Positions 32,694 through 33,788 of a stretch of 33,788 nt of DNA are shown here, in pieces. Positions within the stretch are counted from its first letter, which is position 1. Each line of letters starts with the position of its first letter. The notes under the pieces were generated by a model that was not told the DNA's origin, did no database searches, and worked only from the letters and a program-made list of their open reading frames with translations. A program made the translations under genes and the position numbers. The stretch is from Bacteroidales bacterium Phil12 (lineage in GTDB: Bacteria; Bacteroidota; Bacteroidia; Bacteroidales; P3): the NCBI GenBank assembly GCA_002633275.1, contig NWBO01000109.1, positions 31,811 through 65,598 of the forward strand. The letters run 5' to 3'.

Positions 32694-33677
32694 ATGAAAA
32701 AGGTATTGGTTACAGGAGCAAGTGGTTTCATAGGTTCAACTCTTGTGGATTTGTTGTTGGAAAAAGGCGATTACGAGGTATATGCAGGTATAAGAAAGAC
32801 TTCTTCAAAAAAATATCTGACAGATAGCCGCATACATTTCATTGATTTGAAATACACCGACACTGCCACGTTGAGAAATCAATTGCAAACAGAGAATTTT
32901 TCAACGATATTTCATTTAGCTGGATTGACCAAAGCAAAGAAAACGGAAGACTTCTTTACGGTTAATTTCTTTTATACCAAAAACCTCGTAGATGCAATAA
33001 AGGATTTGCCGACTAAACTTATATACGTTTCTTCTTTTGCTGCTCACGGACCCGCACCAGATAATCCTTTTGCTCCTGCTAAAACTACGGATAAGAATAA
33101 ACCGAACACTTTTTACGGCAAATCTAAACTTAAAGGCGAAGAATATATAAACGAAAATTGCACTAATCCGTATATAATTTTACGTCCTACCGGAGTTTAT
33201 GGCCCACGTGAAACAGATTATTTTATATATTTCAAAACTATTAAAAATCATATAGATGCAACGCTTGGCAAACCTGCTCAACGTTTGACATTTATCTATG
33301 GTGAGGATTTGTGTGAGGCTTGTATTTTGGCAGCAAATAGTGATATATCGGGCAAAACCTATTTTGTATCGGATAGTAATGTTTATTTGGATACTGAATT
33401 TGCACGTATTACCAAAGAAATATTTGCCACATGGGTTCTTAGCATTCGTTTTCCGTTGTGGATAGTTAGGTTTATATCTACCTTTTTGGATGTTTTTGGC
33501 AGTATTATACACAAGCAATTCACGTTAAACAAAGATAAATACAATATTCTTGCTGCCCGCAATTGGGATTGCGACACGTCGGACATTGAGCGTGATTTGA
33601 ATTTCCATCCAAAATACGATTTACGCACTGGTTGTGAGCGTACCATAGCATGGTACAAAGAAAACAAGTGGTTATAA
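32694..33677 (+). CDS. NAD-dependent epimerase/dehydratase-family protein, candidate ceramide reductase
   Basis: This is an extended short-chain dehydrogenase of about 327 aa from ATG 32694 (MKKVLVTGASGFIGST). The frame is open from 32658, but that leader lacks family similarity. The NAD-binding GASGFIG (8-14), catalytic YGKSKLKGEE (Tyr and Lys), FHLAGLTKAK, and RPTGVYGPRE are all present. Near the C-terminus the hydrophobic FPLWIVRFISTFLDVFGSII may associate with membrane. In bacterial sphingolipid clusters such a protein reduces the 3-keto group of ceramide (CerR). This assignment depends on the neighbours; a nucleotide-sugar role cannot be excluded. The CRISPR array begins 13 bases after its stop. 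Confidence 0.8.
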   Translation: MKKVLVTGASGFIGSTLVDLLLEKGDYEVYAGIRKTSSKKYLTDSRIHFIDLKYTDTATLRNQLQTENFSTIFHLAGLTKAKKTEDFFTVNFFYTKNLVDAIKDLPTKLIYVSSFAAHGPAPDNPFAPAKTTDKNKPNTFYGKSKLKGEEYINENCTNPYIILRPTGVYGPRETDYFIYFKTIKNHIDATLGKPAQRLTFIYGEDLCEACILAANSDISGKTYFVSDSNVYLDTEFARITKEIFATWVLSIRFPLWIVRFISTFLDVFGSIIHKQFTLNKDKYNILAARNWDCDTSDIERDLNFHPKYDLRTGCERTIAWYKENKWL

Positions 33678-33690
33678 TTTGTTAAAGATA

Positions 33691-33788
33691 GTTGTGAGTT
33701 ATGTGAAAATCCGTAACTTGGCACTTGCAAAAACAACCTACGTTGAGCAATGAGGACCAGTCAGGCGTTGTGATTTGCTCTAAAATCC
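33691..33788 (+). CRISPR. Edge of a CRISPR array, probably type II-C (runs out of window)
   Basis: Repeat 1 (33691-33737) is 47 bp, beginning GTTGTGAGTT and ending AAACAAC, with inverted ends GTTGT/ACAAC. A 29-bp spacer (33738-33766) follows, about 55% G+C. Repeat 2 starts at 33767 (GTTGTGATTTGCTCT...) and is cut after 22 bases. The two repeats agree at 16 of these 22 positions, including GTTGTGA and AAAATCC. From memory, Bacteroidetes type II-C repeats are 47 bp and start GTTGTGATTTGCTTT. Repeat 1 is probably the degenerate terminal repeat. cas genes and tracrRNA are not in the window. Confidence 0.72.

Noticed and set aside
33205-33215. CACGTGAAACA as a real parS site
   Set aside because: It encodes the conserved GVYGPRE motif of the epimerase, so coding constraint explains it; kept only as a half-match in the parS finding.
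33383-33736. Minus-strand 117-residue frame running across the CRISPR repeat
   Set aside because: It lies antisense to the epimerase gene and through repeat 1, with no recognisable domain; an antisense shadow.

Overview
The window is AT-rich DNA (roughly one third G+C by eye) from a member of the Bacteroidetes, most likely Bacteroidales. The evidence is a secreted protein with a type IX secretion C-terminal sorting domain, two tandem proteins resembling the type IX component GldN/PorN, a Bacteroidetes-type serine palmitoyltransferase, the long form of urocanate hydratase, and promoters of the Bacteroidetes type (TTTG, about 20 bases, TAnnTTTG).

Layout. Bases 1-325 hold a leftward tRNA cluster (Ser-GCT, Pro-TGG and a tRNA cut by the window edge). 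From 722 to 27065 almost every gene runs leftward: a GldN-like pair with a TrmH-family methyltransferase; a phospholipase D-like protein, a sigma-54 activator and aroA behind one strong promoter; an FAD/Fe-S oxidoreductase; dnaE-queG; sppA with a type IX-secreted repeat protein; hutU; a DUF1573 protein; two paralogous thioredoxin-fold exported proteins; a small exported protein; and nadA. The only rightward gene in this part is a sugar N-acyltransferase at 10495-11091. From 27756 to the right edge every gene runs rightward: rpiB, a LutB-like Fe-S protein, deoC, and a three-gene set (serine palmitoyltransferase, GNAT-fold protein, NAD-dependent epimerase/reductase) that looks like a compact ceramide pathway.

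The two halves diverge from a 690-bp, very AT-rich, gene-free region (27066-27755) that carries several TTATCAACA-type boxes, long inverted repeats and a 21-bp repeat array. Together with a parS-like site at 19542, this makes the neighbourhood a candidate replication origin region. That is a hypothesis, not a demonstration.

Two signals stand out. First, a family of 21-bp repeat units in exact 21-bp register occupies seven intergenic regions. It also occurs in frame inside aroA, where it encodes a 7-residue repeat. Second, the last 98 bases hold the edge of a CRISPR array: a 47-bp repeat with GTTGT/ACAAC ends, a 29-bp GC-richer spacer, and the first 22 bases of a second repeat resembling Bacteroidetes type II-C repeats. 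No cas genes are inside the window.
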